Assembly (NCBI GenBank): GCA_003230435.1
Contig: QIDW01000433.1
Location: forward strand, 1-13,905
Direction of reading: 5' to 3'
Source: Acidimicrobiia bacterium
Lineage (GTDB): Bacteria; Actinomycetota; Acidimicrobiia; Spongiisociales; ZC4RG35
Length of the DNA stretch: 13,905 bases
A model generated the notes under the pieces. It did not search any database. It saw nothing but the letters and a program-made list of their open reading frames with translations, and was not told the origin of the DNA. Positions within the stretch are counted from its first letter, which is position 1. Every line of letters begins with the position of its first letter. The position numbers were made by a program, and so were the translations under genes. Positions 6,764 to 13,434 of this stretch are shown piece after piece.

Positions 6764-7888
6764 TCAGCTTCCGGATGCCTGATCCCACCAGAAGGTGAAA
6801 GCTGTCCACACCGAATCGGGTGAGGACGCGGGATAACGGTTCACGACTTCTACCGGCGCAGGAATCGGCGCCGGCTCAGCGGCCGTTGCTGCGGGAGGAT
6901 CGGTCATGAGTCCTTGGCCGGCTAGATATATGAAGGTTTCGATGTTCGACGTCGCCACCAGCGGTCCGGGCTCGACTCGCTGCTTGACAGAGACGTAGGG
7001 GTTGCCGGTCGAGACTGTCCCATAGATAGCGAGTTGGGAGAATCCGTAGTCAAAGAGCGCACGGGCATCAGCGAAGTGAGCACGGCGTCCTTCCGATCCG
7101 AGCACCACGACGTAAAGTCGTCTCCCTTCCCGTTCGGCCGTGGCCACAAATGTGAGGAGGGCTTGAGAGGTGAACCCTGTCTTGATCCCACCAGAGCCTT
7201 CGTAGTCTCCAAGCAGCAGGTTTGTCGTGGTTCCTATCCGCTGACTGCCGTCCGGTGCGTCCGGAAAGACGACAATTCTCGCCCGGACGGTGTCACTGAA
7301 CTCGGGATAGGCCATGGCGACTCTGGCTAGGTCGAGAAGATCGCTGGCGCTGGAATAGTGATCTGGCGCGTCAAGACCATGGGGATTGGCGAAACGGGTC
7401 TCGGTCAAACCGAGCTCTCTGGCTCGTTCATTCATCATGTCCACGAACCCCTCCACCGAGCCCCCGACGTACTCAGCGATCGCGGTGGCCGCATCGTTGG
7501 CCGAGTAGATCATTGCGGCCTTGAGGAGAGCACTCATCGTCACCTGCTCGCCGGCAACGAGGCCGATCTCACGCTCCCCAGTGTCGGCGGCCCGTTGGGA
7601 AACAGTCACCACATCAGCCAAGTTGGTTCGCTCGACGGCAAGGAGGCCGGTCATGATCTTGGTGGTCGACGCCATGGCTCTCTCCTGCGTGGGCAGCTGA
7701 GACGCCAATACCGTCTCGCTTGCCTCATCGAACAGGATCCATGACGCTGCTGTAACCGTGGGTGGACCGGGGGTGGCGAAACCGTCTTGGACTCTGGTTG
7801 GAAACATGAGTGGAGCGCCAGCCGCAGGCTGGGCCACCACCGCCATCAACATGGCCACCGAAGCGGCGACAAGGCTAAGACGTCTCAT
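6764..7888 (-). CDS. Serine-type D-Ala-D-Ala carboxypeptidase (PBP5/DacB-like)
   Basis: Secreted penicillin-binding enzyme that removes the terminal D-Ala from peptidoglycan stem peptides. From ATG 7888 (374 aa) there is a signal peptide (MRRLSLVAAS start, hydrophobic to about 20, cleavage near AAGA at 22-25). The three active-site motifs follow: Ser74-x-x-Lys77 (STTK), Ser129-Ala-Asn131 (SAN) and Lys236-Thr-Gly238 (KTG). The FANPHGLD block near 166-173 is typical of the S11 peptidase family. The C-terminus has a proline/alanine-rich linker near 335-350 and an aromatic end (WTAFTFWWD) that could touch the membrane, in place of a clear amphipathic anchor. The start overlaps the ftsR stop by ATGA, with no separate ribosome site, which implies coupled translation and ties wall trimming to the division regulator. 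In-frame starts up to 7957 lie inside ftsR and are less likely. Confidence 0.95.
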   Translation of the reverse strand: MRRLSLVAASVAMLMAVVAQPAAGAPLMFPTRVQDGFATPGPPTVTAASWILFDEASETVLASQLPTQERAMASTTKIMTGLLAVERTNLADVVTVSQRAADTGEREIGLVAGEQVTMSALLKAAMIYSANDAATAIAEYVGGSVEGFVDMMNERARELGLTETRFANPHGLDAPDHYSSASDLLDLARVAMAYPEFSDTVRARIVVFPDAPDGSQRIGTTTNLLLGDYEGSGGIKTGFTSQALLTFVATAEREGRRLYVVVLGSEGRRAHFADARALFDYGFSQLAIYGTVSTGNPYVSVKQRVEPGPLVATSNIETFIYLAGQGLMTDPPAATAAEPAPIPAPVEVVNRYPASSPDSVWTAFTFWWDQASGS

Positions 7889-8562
7889 GAGGAGATCTGT
7901 TGCCTCAGCTCGACTGCCATTAGGGCGCGGTGCAGCACCCTCACCGAATCGGAGCAAGATTCGAGAATGTCCTTTGCCCTGGCTCGCGATTCGGCGTTGG
8001 AGGACCTCAACAGAGGAATAACCAATTGGGTCAAGAGATCGGACTCACGATCGACGGAGAGACGTATGGATCGAAGATGTCTCGGCTCCAGGCCGTGGTC
8101 CATCAAGCGCTTGGCCTCCGCGCCGACAATCCCGGCCTCGGGGGGAAACACTGTCGAGTCCGGTATCGGGCGTATCAACCCGACCTCTACAAGTTGTTGG
8201 AGTTCTTCCTCCGTCAGCCCAGATCGTTTGATGAGCCCCTCGCGGTCCAGGGGCTCGCCTGACTCGTCAAGGGGCGTCGGGCTCGAACTGCCTACAACCT
8301 CGTCCTCCTCGCCCCTCTCCCAAAGGGTGAGTTTGGACTTGATGACCTTGAGTGGGAGAAAGTGGTCCCTTTGCTGGGCGAGGATGAAACGCAATCTTGC
8401 AATGTCGTCAGGACCAAACTGCCGATAACCGCTGGACGACCGTCCCGGATCAATGAGACCCTGGCTTTCGAGGAAGCGGATCTTGGACACAGACACGTCA
8501 GGGAAGTCTTCTCGGAGGAGGTTGATCACCTCGCCGATGCTGAGTGCCTTGGCTTCAGGCAT
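7885..8562 (-). CDS. ftsR: MerR-family cell-division regulator FtsR
   Basis: The 225-aa product matches the actinobacterial FtsR/Rv1828 family, transcription factors reported to regulate ftsZ and division. The N-terminal winged helix covers about residues 7-50 (LSIGEVINLLREDFPDVSVSKIRFLESQGLI, then SGYRQF of the wing). The dimerisation/linker region is near 52-82 (IARLRFILAQQRD, LKVIKSKLTLWERGE). A C-terminal effector-like helical domain follows (REGLIKRSGLTEEELQQLVEVGLI, then GLEPRHLR). An acidic, serine-rich insert (EEDEVVGSSSPTPLDESGE) separates the two. ATG 8562 overlaps the FHA stop by eight bases; a TTG at 8580 is an alternative. It is followed by dac with a 4-base overlap. Position directly after garA is the conserved context for this family. 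Confidence 0.94.
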   Translation of the reverse strand: MPEAKALSIGEVINLLREDFPDVSVSKIRFLESQGLIDPGRSSSGYRQFGPDDIARLRFILAQQRDHFLPLKVIKSKLTLWERGEEDEVVGSSSPTPLDESGEPLDREGLIKRSGLTEEELQQLVEVGLIRPIPDSTVFPPEAGIVGAEAKRLMDHGLEPRHLRSIRLSVDRESDLLTQLVIPLLRSSNAESRARAKDILESCSDSVRVLHRALMAVELRQQISS

Positions 8563-8995
8563 CCCCGTGGGCGACAACAAAGTGGAATCGCCCGACCATT
8601 ACCTCGTCGCCCGCACTGAGTTGTGCCTGATCAACTCGCTCATCATTTACGTAAGTGCCGTTCGTCGAACCGCTGTCTTCGACGGTGATCTCTTCACTCG
8701 TCACCACGAAACGGCAATGGTGTCTCGAAACGGTCACGTCGTTGAGGAAAATGTCGCTCTCGGGGTGTCGACCGACGGTGGTGTTCCCGGTAGTGAGCAT
8801 GTAGGTCATGCCAGTTCGGGGGCCTCGCTCAACGACCAGGGCAAACCCGGTGAGACCGTCGATGTGTGCGGCCTCGTCAGGGCTGAGCGGGTGACCTGCA
8901 CGATCGGATATAGGGACGTATAGGACGGTTGGATCAGTCTCGACCTCAACCTCAGGCTTCGATTCGGCCGGCTCGTGGCCGGGATTGTCTGTCAT
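8555..8995 (-). CDS. garA: FHA-domain protein, GarA/OdhI homologue
   Basis: A 146-aa protein with an N-terminal tail and one FHA phosphothreonine-binding domain. The FHA core shows GRHPESDIFLNDVTVSRHH at 75-93 (Gly75, Arg76, Ser90, His93) and the STNGTYVN turn at 110-117. GarA/OdhI proteins bind and inhibit 2-oxoglutarate dehydrogenase and related glutamate enzymes until Ser/Thr kinases phosphorylate a tail ETT motif, which then folds back on the FHA domain. Here the tail has VETDPTVLY at 18-26, so only Thr20 and Thr23 remain near that site and the classical paired threonines are not adjacent. Kinase genes are not in the window. Gene order gcvH - FHA - ftsR is as in mycobacteria and corynebacteria, supporting orthology. 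ATG 8995 has GGGG two bases upstream. Confidence 0.9.
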   Translation of the reverse strand: MTDNPGHEPAESKPEVEVETDPTVLYVPISDRAGHPLSPDEAAHIDGLTGFALVVERGPRTGMTYMLTTGNTTVGRHPESDIFLNDVTVSRHHCRFVVTSEEITVEDSGSTNGTYVNDERVDQAQLSAGDEVMVGRFHFVVAHGDA

Positions 8996-9038
8996 TGCCC
9001 CAGATGATAGGTAGCGCCGTCAGATGTGTCGGTTATCC

Positions 9039-9419
9039 CTATTCCGTCAGATCCTTGTAAGCCGCAGCGTCGAGAAGACCAACCTCGGAGAAATCACCCG
9101 CTATATCGATCTCGACCAGCCAACCATCGCCGTATGGGTCCGTGTTCACCAGCTCGGGTGAGTCCGAAACGGCCTGGTTGATCGCAACTATGGTCCCGGC
9201 GAAGGGGGCGTACACCTCACCGACCGACTTGGTGCTCTCGATCTCCACCAGAAGATCGTTCTTTGCGACGGTCGAACCGTCGGCCGGCAGCTCGACGTAT
9301 ACCACATCGCCGAGCTGGTCCTGGGCATAGTCGGAGACACCGACCCTGACCACAGAGCCGTCTTTGCGTTGGATCCACTCGTGCTCATCGTTGTAGAGCA
9401 GGCCTTCGGGTATTTGCAT
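9039..9419 (-). CDS. gcvH: Glycine cleavage system H protein (lipoyl carrier)
   Basis: H protein carries the aminomethyl group on a lipoyl-lysine between the P, T and L proteins. The 126-aa product is full length and collinear: YNDEHEWI at the N-terminus, VGVSDYAQDQLGDVVYVELP near 27-45, the lipoylation site IESTKSVGEVYAP with Lys64, then VNTDPYGDGWLVEI and the short C-terminal helix. ATG 9419 is chosen: GAGGAG is five bases upstream, and the start overlaps the pgsA stop as TGATG. GTG 9422 would leave only two bases to the ribosome site. It lies 43 bases before garA. Confidence 0.96.
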   Translation of the reverse strand: MQIPEGLLYNDEHEWIQRKDGSVVRVGVSDYAQDQLGDVVYVELPADGSTVAKNDLLVEIESTKSVGEVYAPFAGTIVAINQAVSDSPELVNTDPYGDGWLVEIDIAGDFSEVGLLDAAAYKDLTE

Positions 9420-10021
9420 CACATCTCCTCGGTGCTGGACGCGGACTCTAATGACGCAAGACTCTGCCTCGCGTCACCGAAATACTGGAATGCGACGTAC
9501 CAGTACATCGCGAGCCCAACGACGCCCGACACCCACGCCAGAGGCGCGGTGACCTCAGCGAGAAAGCCGATTTCCGCGAGGTAGAACAGGGGTATTGCAC
9601 CGTAGAGAATGAAGGTCGATACCTTGCCGAGGTATCGGACCTCCAATATCCCGGCGCTCTTGGAGAGAAGTCTCAATACCACCACGCCCATGAACAACTC
9701 TCGGGCGATGAGACCGAACCCGATGACAAGTGGTACTACGGGGGGGTCAACAATCATTCCTCCGATGACGGCAGAGGCAATCATCAGACGGTCGGCTATC
9801 GGGTCAAGCGTTGTGCCGAGTTTGGAGACCTGATCGAGTTTCCGGGCGAGGTAGCCGTCGATCCAATCGGTCCAGCCGATCAAGAAGATGAGACCCGCAG
9901 CCAGAGCGATGTTCTCCTCTACGAGGAGCACCCACCAGAAGACGCCTACACCTAACAATCGGACGAACGTGACCAGATTGGGAATGGTCACGATGCGATC
10001 GGAGACTTGCTCGTCTGGCAC
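9419..10021 (-). CDS. pgsA: CDP-alcohol phosphatidyltransferase, PgsA-like
   Basis: Integral membrane enzyme of about 200 aa that transfers a phosphatidyl group from CDP-diacylglycerol to an alcohol, most likely glycerol-3-phosphate, giving phosphatidylglycerol phosphate. The family signature D-x2-DG-x2-AR-x8-G-x3-D-x3-D is complete: Asp52, Asp55-Gly56, Ala59-Arg60, Gly69, Asp73 and Asp77. Hydrophobic segments at about 13-34, 37-51, 83-105, 106-121, 131-150 and 155-177 fit the six-helix topology. The start is GTG 10021 with a weak ribosome site. The position two genes from garA matches pgsA2 (Rv1822) near the mycobacterial locus. Phosphatidylinositol-phosphate or cardiolipin synthase activity cannot be excluded from the motif alone. 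Confidence 0.9.
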   Translation of the reverse strand: MPDEQVSDRIVTIPNLVTFVRLLGVGVFWWVLLVEENIALAAGLIFLIGWTDWIDGYLARKLDQVSKLGTTLDPIADRLMIASAVIGGMIVDPPVVPLVIGFGLIARELFMGVVVLRLLSKSAGILEVRYLGKVSTFILYGAIPLFYLAEIGFLAEVTAPLAWVSGVVGLAMYWYVAFQYFGDARQSLASLESASSTEEM

Positions 10022-10049
10022 CCGACGAGCGTACCTGTGGTGCGACGGA

Positions 10050-11870
10050 CTAGGACGCAGGTCTTACGTCACCGATGCCACCGAGTTGTCCCTGTATACC
10101 ACCTAGACCGGAGACGCCGTCAAAGGCAACACGATCAGAGCGATACACCTCGGTGATCTCACTCGTGTACAGCAAGAGGTAGGGCAGGTCGGCCGAGAGA
10201 GTGTTCTCCATCGTCCACAACGCCTGGCGGGCCTCTTCAAAGCTGTATGAAGCCTCGTATGCCTCCAGTTGCTGTGCGAACGTCTGGCTCGAGTACCCGG
10301 TGTTGTTCGCGATGCCATCGGCGCTGAAGAGAGTCCGGTAGTAGCCGGGAAAGGCAGGGTTGCCCAGGGACCAGCCGAGTAGGTACATGTCGTACTGCAG
10401 GAGTCCATCCTTTCCGGGGGTGAAGACGAGGTCAACGACGCTGTCGAAATCGGTTTCGACGGGTCTCACGTCGAAACCAAGCCACCCGAGGGTTTCGGCG
10501 ATTTCTGCTGCATACAGAGGACGGGAGGGGTCGTAGGCATCACCGGGAGTCAGGATCGTCAGCGGGGCTGGTTCCAAGCCACGAATCCTCAGCCCGATTC
10601 CGGCGACGATGTTTCCGTCCGCCCCCACGGTCGGCTGGGAATCCCAGGTGTATCCCGCCTCTCGAAGGCCTCCAAGCGCAGATCCGAGCCGCGAATCAAG
10701 ATCGCCGGAGTACCGTTCTACATTGGCGCCTGCGCCCTCAGCATCGAACCATTGCGTGTTCGCCTCGCTGACGAAGCTGTAGGCGACAGAACCCCCGGTG
10801 GAGATCGAAGTGGCAAGGCCCTCCCTGTCGAGAAGCAGTGCCAGGGCCGACCGGAAGGCGCGGTCAGACATGGGTTCTCGAGTCAGATTGAATCCGAGAT
10901 AGCGAACCCCATTCGCAGGGTTCGTCTCTACGACGATCGACGGGTCGGAGGCCACCGCTTCCAGTTGATCCTGGGTGAGTCCCTTTGGTGTGAGGATCGA
11001 GTCGATCTCGCCTTTGCCAATCGCTAGAACCGCTGCGGCTTCATCCTCATAGATGTGGTACTCGACAACATCTGGTGCTGTCTCGAAGGGATATCCAGGG
11101 TTGGCAACACTGGTCACCATCGACTGATCGATCGACGCCAGCACGAGAGGTCCGCCCCCAACATCGCCTGATCCTGCCAGTGCAAAAAGGGACACCCTGT
11201 CAATGTCCGTCATCAGAGGCTGCCAAACGTGGGCAGCCATGATGGGAGCCAGGCCAGGTCCGTAGGGCCAAACACCAAGGCTCGGGCGCTCGGCGAAATC
11301 GATGCGAATCTCGTAGTCGGAGATGGCCTCTATCGACTGAACCGTGCTCGGGAATGCTTCGCTCCAGCTTCCTTCCATGAGAGATCGGACCGTTTCGAAG
11401 GTAAAGACGATATCGCGTGCGGTGATGGCCTCGCCATCGCTCCACGCCAAAGAGTCGTTCAAAGGGATGGTCACCTGCCAACCATTGGAGGTGAGAGACG
11501 GACTTACGTCTGCGGCGGCAAGCTCGGGGGCGAGTGATCCGAGGACAGGGTCAAGAGCGTACAGAGCAGGCTTGGTCGGTCCCAGAATGTAGGCGTTCCA
11601 GACCGAAGCCTCGCCTCCGTAGAACGCCCAGAAGTTGTCGGTGCTCACTCCGGCAAGAATGCCGACGCGGTAGACGAACGGGCCGGGGTCGGTTGTGGTG
11701 ACGGCTTCGTCGCTAAGGGGTGCTTCGAGAGCTGAGCTGGATGCGAGGTCTTCAGGAACAAACGAGACTGCGCTTGGATCGCCACCGGGGCCGATCTGCA
11801 TGAGAGCTGCCACAGCGACGCCGAATAGCACCAAGGTGGCTCCGATTGTCCGTATTGTCTTGTCCCGCAA
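10050..11870 (-). CDS. ABC transporter substrate-binding protein, family 5 (peptide type)
   Basis: A 606-aa extracellular solute-binding protein of the SBP_bac_5 family, which usually delivers oligopeptides or nickel to ABC permeases. Recognisable parts are ELAAADVSPSL near 115-125, the WSDGEAITARDIVFTFE motif near 142-158, YLGFNLTREPMSDRAFRSALALLLDR near 324-349, and the C-terminal YDMYLLGWSLG, YEASYSFEEARQALWTMEN and DLPYLLLY blocks. I place the start at TTG 11870, because GGGAGGT at 11884-11878 lies seven bases upstream; TTG 11891 has no such site. The N-terminus has a basic start and one hydrophobic segment (about 8-25) but no lipobox cysteine, so it may be anchored by an uncleaved signal rather than by lipid. 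No permease or ATPase genes lie nearby. It precedes pgsA by 28 bases. Confidence 0.9.
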   Translation of the reverse strand: MRDKTIRTIGATLVLFGVAVAALMQIGPGGDPSAVSFVPEDLASSSALEAPLSDEAVTTTDPGPFVYRVGILAGVSTDNFWAFYGGEASVWNAYILGPTKPALYALDPVLGSLAPELAAADVSPSLTSNGWQVTIPLNDSLAWSDGEAITARDIVFTFETVRSLMEGSWSEAFPSTVQSIEAISDYEIRIDFAERPSLGVWPYGPGLAPIMAAHVWQPLMTDIDRVSLFALAGSGDVGGGPLVLASIDQSMVTSVANPGYPFETAPDVVEYHIYEDEAAAVLAIGKGEIDSILTPKGLTQDQLEAVASDPSIVVETNPANGVRYLGFNLTREPMSDRAFRSALALLLDREGLATSISTGGSVAYSFVSEANTQWFDAEGAGANVERYSGDLDSRLGSALGGLREAGYTWDSQPTVGADGNIVAGIGLRIRGLEPAPLTILTPGDAYDPSRPLYAAEIAETLGWLGFDVRPVETDFDSVVDLVFTPGKDGLLQYDMYLLGWSLGNPAFPGYYRTLFSADGIANNTGYSSQTFAQQLEAYEASYSFEEARQALWTMENTLSADLPYLLLYTSEITEVYRSDRVAFDGVSGLGGIQGQLGGIGDVRPAS

Positions 11871-12031
11871 AGGGTCTACCTCCCGATGCAAAGATCGGCA
11901 GGAATCGCTGGCTTCTTAACGCAGATGTCGACGACAACTAGTGACCCGGCTCGCCCGGATTCCTGGAAGATGACGGGTCGAGCGGATCGGATAATGCAAG
12001 CTCGCCGGTCACGTCTACCATTTCAGTGTCA
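11871..12031. other. Intergenic region between divergent solute-binding protein and tRNA-Pro
   Basis: About 160 bases that must hold the promoters of the minus-strand block and of the tRNA. The ribosome site for the solute-binding protein is at 11878-11884. GATAAT at 11990-11995 could be a -10 box for the tRNA, but no convincing -35 box lies at the right distance. Two arms, GACCCG (11943-11948) and CGGGTC (11974-11979), could pair across a 25-base loop. No further gene is visible. Confidence 0.4.
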
Positions 12032-12108
12032 CGGGCTGTGGCGCAGCTTGGTAGCGCGCTTGACTGGGGGTCAAGAGGTCGCCGGTTCGAATCCGGCCAG
12101 CCCGACCA
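12032..12108 (+). tRNA. tRNA-Pro (anticodon GGG)
   Basis: A 77-base cloverleaf. The acceptor arms CGGGCTG (12032-12038) and CAGCCCG (12098-12104) pair fully and are followed by an encoded ACCA end (12105-12108). The D arm is GCGC-AGCTTGGTA-GCGC. The anticodon stem CTTGA/TCAAG encloses loop CTGGGGG, putting GGG at positions 34-36. The T arm is GCCGG-TTCGAAT-CCGGC. The first pair C1-G72 is characteristic of bacterial tRNA-Pro. It decodes CCC and CCU. Confidence 0.97.
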
Positions 12109-12113
12109 TTGAA

Positions 12114-12136
12114 GGCCGTGGTCGTCGAGGCTTTTT
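12114..12136 (+). terminator. Possible weak terminator after tRNA-Pro
   Basis: A short GCC/GGC stem with a long loop is followed by five T residues at 12132-12136. The T run and position fit an intrinsic terminator for the tRNA, but the stem is weak, so this is tentative. Confidence 0.3.
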
Positions 12137-12226
12137 AGCTGGGCAGTTTCTGCGCACCGTTGACGTCGCTTCGATACACTCCCGCTTCGAGTTCGCTGAG
12201 AGGGGATCCCTATCCGTTTTCCGGGT

Positions 12227-12736
12227 GTGGCCGTCTTTGGATTTCTTGTACTGACCGCCTGCGGCGGAGGATCTACTGAGCCAGCTGAGTCGGACTCGGT
12301 AGCGACTACATCGGATGTCACGACCACTACGGAAGCGAGCACGACGACTACATCGGAAGCCACGACCACTACGGAAGCAACCACGACCACCTCCGCTATC
12401 TCCGCTGAGCAGCTTGCAGCGGCCGCCGCTGTCGGCGACATGGCCGCGGGCGAGGAGCTCTTTAACATGCCAGTCGATGGAGTGCCGGATAACGCCTCGT
12501 GTTCCACGTGCCACTACAAGGACAGTCCCTGGGCCCCGTCGCTCGCTGGGATATCTGCGGTGGCGGCGAATCGAGTCGACGGGATGTCGGACGTTGAATA
12601 CCTGAGGCAATCGATCGTGGATCCGTTTGCATTTCGGGTCGCTGGCGAATGGCCTTTCCCAATGCCAATAAGGTACGCCGATGCGCTATCCCAGGACCAA
12701 ATCGACAACCTGATCGCTTTCTTGCTTACCCACTAG
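12227..12736 (+). CDS. c-type cytochrome lipoprotein with Thr-rich linker
   Basis: A probable membrane-anchored monohaem cytochrome c facing outward. A lipobox LTAC precedes the acylated cysteine (residue 12 from GTG 12227). A low-complexity Thr/Ser/Glu linker (about 26-58) follows, then a class I-like haem domain with CSTCH at 92-96 (two haem cysteines and axial His96) and the probable distal ligand Met146 in FPMPIRY, ending DQIDNLIAFLL. The start is uncertain. GTG 12227 has no ribosome site and gives a signal peptide without positive charge. In the same frame, ATC 12212 lies six bases after GAGGGG and would add an arginine (IRFPGVAVF), making a normal lipoprotein signal. The role is electron transfer, partner unknown. 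It converges on the ABM-like gene, with a hairpin between them. Confidence 0.85.
   Translation: MAVFGFLVLTACGGGSTEPAESDSVATTSDVTTTTEASTTTTSEATTTTEATTTTSAISAEQLAAAAAVGDMAAGEELFNMPVDGVPDNASCSTCHYKDSPWAPSLAGISAVAANRVDGMSDVEYLRQSIVDPFAFRVAGEWPFPMPIRYADALSQDQIDNLIAFLLTH
12303..12386 (+). repeat. Two 42-bp tandem repeats in cytochrome linker
   Basis: Positions 12303-12344 and 12345-12386 are head-to-tail copies that differ at only four of 42 bases. Each encodes a 14-residue unit built on TTS(D/E)-TTTTEA. They form most of the Thr-rich linker between the lipid anchor and the haem domain, and such in-frame repeats can change linker length by slippage or recombination. Confidence 0.85.
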
Positions 12737-12739
12737 CGC

Positions 12740-12796
12740 AACCGGCTGTGCGCCCGGTGTTGGATCGAATTCGTGGTCCAACACCCCGCTCCGGTT
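12740..12796. terminator. Bidirectional hairpin between convergent genes
   Basis: A 9-bp perfect inverted repeat, GGTGTTGGA (12756-12764) and TCCAACACC (12777-12785), encloses a 12-base loop. It is itself enclosed by a 6-bp repeat, AACCGG (12740-12745) and CCGGTT (12791-12796). It lies exactly between the stop codons of the cytochrome gene and the ABM-like gene. No long T tract follows on either side, so it may be a hairpin-type actinobacterial terminator that works for both strands. Confidence 0.6.
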
Positions 12797-12799
12797 AGT

Positions 12800-13087
12800 T
12801 CATCTGCCGAACGACAGATCCACGGTCCCAGAATGAGTGTGGGGCGGTGAGGTCATAAACTGGGCCATATCACCCAGCACTGCCGTAACCGTCTCTGATG
12901 CGGCATTGAACGCAGCTTCGTCCTCGTAGGCAGCAACGATCATGCCCTCACCTGGCTCGGAGCGGAACACGTCAACGTAGCTGAGTCCGTCGATACCCTC
13001 GATTGATGACCTCACTGTCTCGCCCCAAGCGAGAAGTTCGTCGAACCGGTCATCCTCGAAGTTGTACTTCGTCACTCTGTAGAACAT
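12800..13087 (-). CDS. ABM-like dimeric alpha/beta-barrel protein
   Basis: A 95-aa protein that appears to be a dimeric ferredoxin-like alpha/beta-barrel of the antibiotic-biosynthesis-monooxygenase or stress-response type. The N-terminal strand FYRVTKYNF (2-10), helix RFDELLAWGETVRSSI (14-29), strand GLSYVDVFRS (34-43), strand EGMIVAAYE (47-55) and helix EAAFNAASETVTAVL (57-71) follow the expected order. The fold assignment is from pattern, not strong motifs; the C-terminal PPHTHSG segment could bind metal or haem, but this is speculation. ATG 13087 has AAGGAG five bases upstream and is preferred over the longer start at 13102. It is transcribed alone, divergently from the small membrane protein gene. 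Confidence 0.75.
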   Translation of the reverse strand: MFYRVTKYNFEDDRFDELLAWGETVRSSIEGIDGLSYVDVFRSEPGEGMIVAAYEDEAAFNAASETVTAVLGDMAQFMTSPPHTHSGTVDLSFGR

Positions 13088-13126
13088 CTGTGCTCCTTCC
13101 AACTACACATTACGGGCCGCCCTTCC

Positions 13127-13143
13127 GACCCTAGTGGAGGGTC
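13127..13143. promoter_or_regulatory. Inverted repeat in divergent intergenic region
   Basis: GACCCT (13127-13132) and AGGGTC (13138-13143) form perfect 6-bp arms around five bases, upstream of the ABM-like gene and of the divergent small membrane protein gene. A second pair, GCCGGG (13156-13161) and CCCGGC (13177-13182), lies next to it. Either could be an operator or leader hairpin. I see no clear -35/-10 pair here. Confidence 0.35.
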
Positions 13144-13223
13144 ACGGTTCAGGAGGCCGGGAGTAAATCTCCGCAGCCCGGCTACCGTTTGCAGTGGCGT
13201 CAACCCTTCCAGTCGAGGTCGTC

Positions 13224-13424
13224 ATGGAACATGACCAAACCGTCAACAGAATGTCCGAGAAGCCAGACCTGGAGCCCTTGCGGGGCAGTTCGAGGACTCC
13301 ATCCTGGTGGGAGCGCAATGCGGCGCGAGTGATTCGAACAATCCGAGGCAGAACCGGACTGACGGTCATCCTGGCTATCACAATCGGGATCGCTCTCACC
13401 GTCGGAGCTTGGCTGACCCTCTGA
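13224..13424 (+). CDS. Small single-span membrane protein, unknown function
   Basis: A 66-aa protein that I do not recognise. The N-terminal half is polar (MEHDQTVNRMSEKPDLEPL), followed by an arginine-rich stretch (WWERNAARVIRTIRGRTG, about 38-55) and one C-terminal transmembrane helix (about 45-66, LTVILAITIGIALTVGAWL). The positive charges before the helix predict a cytoplasmic N-terminus with the tail in the membrane. ATG 13224 has GAGG five bases upstream; a GTG at 13194 in the same frame is an alternative. Its stop lies ten bases before the stop of the convergent gene. Overlapping minus-strand frames lack such features. The reading is plausible but unproven. Confidence 0.55.
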   Translation: MEHDQTVNRMSEKPDLEPLRGSSRTPSWWERNAARVIRTIRGRTGLTVILAITIGIALTVGAWLTL

Positions 13425-13434
13425 AACGACTGGC

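Noticed and set aside
11938..12507. Minus-strand frame with Val-rich repeats across the tRNA and cytochrome
   Set aside because: It is the complement of the Thr-rich tandem repeat and covers a tRNA; the valine pattern is a shadow of ACC/ACG/ACT threonine codons.
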